Assembly: GCA_002502855.1 (NCBI GenBank)
Contig: DAQK01000024.1
Location: forward strand, 1-38,504
DNA from: Methanobacterium sp. UBA279
GTDB lineage: Archaea > Methanobacteriota > Methanobacteria > Methanobacteriales > Methanobacteriaceae
DNA: 38,504 nucleotides
Reading direction: 5' to 3'
The translations under genes and the position numbers were made by a program. The notes under the pieces are model-generated. The model saw only the letters and a program-made list of their open reading frames with translations, did not search any database and had not been told where the DNA came from. Below, piece by piece: positions 37,299-38,504 of the stretch (positions within the stretch are counted from its first letter, which is position 1; each line of letters starts with the position of its first letter).

Positions 37299-37658
37299 AT
37301 GAACGACAGAAATTTTTTTATTATACTGTTATTGACTTTAGTTGGTGTATTTTTTAATTACTTATCTTCAGGAAATCCAGGATTGCTAGTTTTTTGTTTA
37401 GGTATTATCGGAGTATTGATTTCTAGATCAAAGCTCATCAATTACAATCGAAATGTTTATTACGTAATTTTATTATTTATAATAATAGTCCAAGGCATAA
37501 TCTTGATTGATAACTATTTATATAAACTAACATATCTGCAGAACATTAGAGAATACGTATTCTTTGCTTTCGGAATTTTAGCATGTATTCTTGTCATCAC
37601 ATTGCTTTTTAAACCCAATATCTTTAAAGAAATTGAAAAAATTAATGAAAGTACATAA
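37299..37658 (+). CDS. Small four-TM membrane protein (candidate immunity protein of cassette D)
   Basis: 119 residues with about four membrane helices (residues 5-20, 26-42, 52-70 and 88-106) and a short charged tail (FKEIEKINEST). Similar in size and topology, but not obviously in sequence, to the protein at 571-948, which also follows a cassette end. No strong ribosome site is visible before the ATG. No family is recognised. Immunity role inferred from position. Confidence 0.6.
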   Translation: MNDRNFFIILLLTLVGVFFNYLSSGNPGLLVFCLGIIGVLISRSKLINYNRNVYYVILLFIIIVQGIILIDNYLYKLTYLQNIREYVFFAFGILACILVITLLFKPNIFKEIEKINEST

Positions 37659-37781
37659 CCATTATTTACTAAATAATGGATCCCATGAAAAATTTAATAT
37701 ATTTACAGATATGACAAAATAATGGAGTGAGATTACTATCAAGACTATTGGTCTCTTATTATCGAAAATACTTAACGATAA

Positions 37782-38504
37782 TTAGGCTTACAGAATACAT
37801 CTGTAATAGATTCTGGTGAAGTGGTAATGGCCACTACAATCTACACATGTGGACCAGCAGCACTAGCTACAATACTCAAAAATCCGGAAATCTACACTAC
37901 AGAAGCCTAACTGGCTGAACTAGCTGGTACAGACGAAATAGGAACCAGTTTGTATGGATTGAAGGAAGTAACACAAGCCAAAGGAGCAACTGCAATAGGG
38001 GCCAGATTAACCATAGACCAACTTAGAACCAATTATTTGGTAGTTCTATCGATCGATGGGGATAATCACTTCGAAGTCATACAAAACATCACAGATACAA
38101 CAGTTTATCTATTCGACCCTAACCTGGGAAACATTGAAATGACACGGGATAAATTCAACGAACTCTACACCGGAATTGCACTAATCATCAACGACCAAGC
38201 ACCAGCAAACGCCACACTATTAACCGACGATGAAATGAGGGATATTAAAGCAAACGGGTATTGGCAAAAGGTTGAACACTCCTATTGGTTACCAGGGTAC
38301 ATATACTATACATACCATTATGTGAGCTTCACGGTAACAGTACCTTACTTCTATACAGTTTGGGTTCCAAGTTATAAACTTTGGGGACTGATACCCATAC
38401 CCGGACACAATGAACTCCGCATAGGCATACGCACAGTAAATTATGGATACTGGATCCCCATACCACACATTGTACTTCCTCATAAAGTAACATATTACAC
38501 ATAT
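37782..38504 (+). pseudogene. C39-like peptidase gene with in-frame stop, cut by window end
   Basis: Open from 37782 with no start codon before ATG 37827. It reads SVIDSGEVVMATTIYTCGPAALATIL, then an in-frame TAA at 37908-37910 (TTEA-stop-LAELAG). The same frame continues with DGDNHFEVIQNITDTTVYLFDPNLGNIEM and the aromatic linker YYTYHYVSF, IPGHNELRIGIR, YWIPIPHIV up to the window edge. All three catalytic residues survive, so a single base change could account for the stop. It is collinear with 31742-32839 throughout. The C-terminal end lies outside. Confidence 0.78.

Overview
The window comes from a pseudomurein-walled methanogen of the order Methanobacteriales, most likely the genus Methanobacterium. 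Three things point there: a run of methanogenesis marker genes (mmp2, mmp3, mmp6, mmp5, mmp15, mmp17), archaeal genes such as nob1, dphB and trm5, and a giant secreted protein built from pseudomurein-binding repeats. Start regions often carry a GGTGAT-type Shine-Dalgarno. Species cannot be fixed from the sequence alone.

Layout. (1) 1-2313: AT-rich left accessory region with two orphan 3' gene ends ('cassettes') that share a 90-bp near-identical segment and then diverge, each followed by remains of a small membrane or OB-like protein. (2) 2500-8353: a DUF2795 gene, a decayed minus-strand pair (membrane protein and polysaccharide flippase), a PfpI-type gene, a CheR/response-regulator pair and a broken sodium:solute symporter with its small partner gene. 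(3) 8508-25400: a compact, higher-GC housekeeping core with PRC-barrel, pyrE, moaB, nob1, DUF2117, mmp2, then mmp3-mmp6-DUF2111-mmp5-mmp15-mmp17 followed by nifB, mtnA, a family-4 uracil-DNA glycosylase, a TPR protein, a CPBP protease, trm5, dphB and an orphan N6-adenine DNA methylase. (4) 25401-38504: AT-rich right accessory region with the pseudomurein-binding/beta-helix gene, C39-type peptidase genes in three states of preservation, variable C-terminal ends, paired multi-TM proteins, an IS5-like transposase remnant and a second CPBP protease.

How the parts work together. Mmp3 and Mmp17 are known components of the methyl-coenzyme M reductase activation complex, which carries nitrogenase-type Fe-S-C clusters. 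NifB makes that type of cluster precursor, so nifB directly after the marker operon makes functional sense.

The most interesting candidate is the flanking accessory system. It looks like an archaeal polymorphic toxin or contact-dependent antagonism locus: secreted wall-binding stalk (pseudomurein-binding repeats plus beta-helix), C39-like peptidase, aromatic linker, variable and often Gly/Ala-rich hydrophobic C-terminus, then a multi-TM putative immunity protein. Orphan and decayed cassettes lie nearby, as expected if C-termini are swapped by recombination. The toxin and immunity roles are inferred from architecture and were not demonstrated.

No tRNA, rRNA or CRISPR array was seen.
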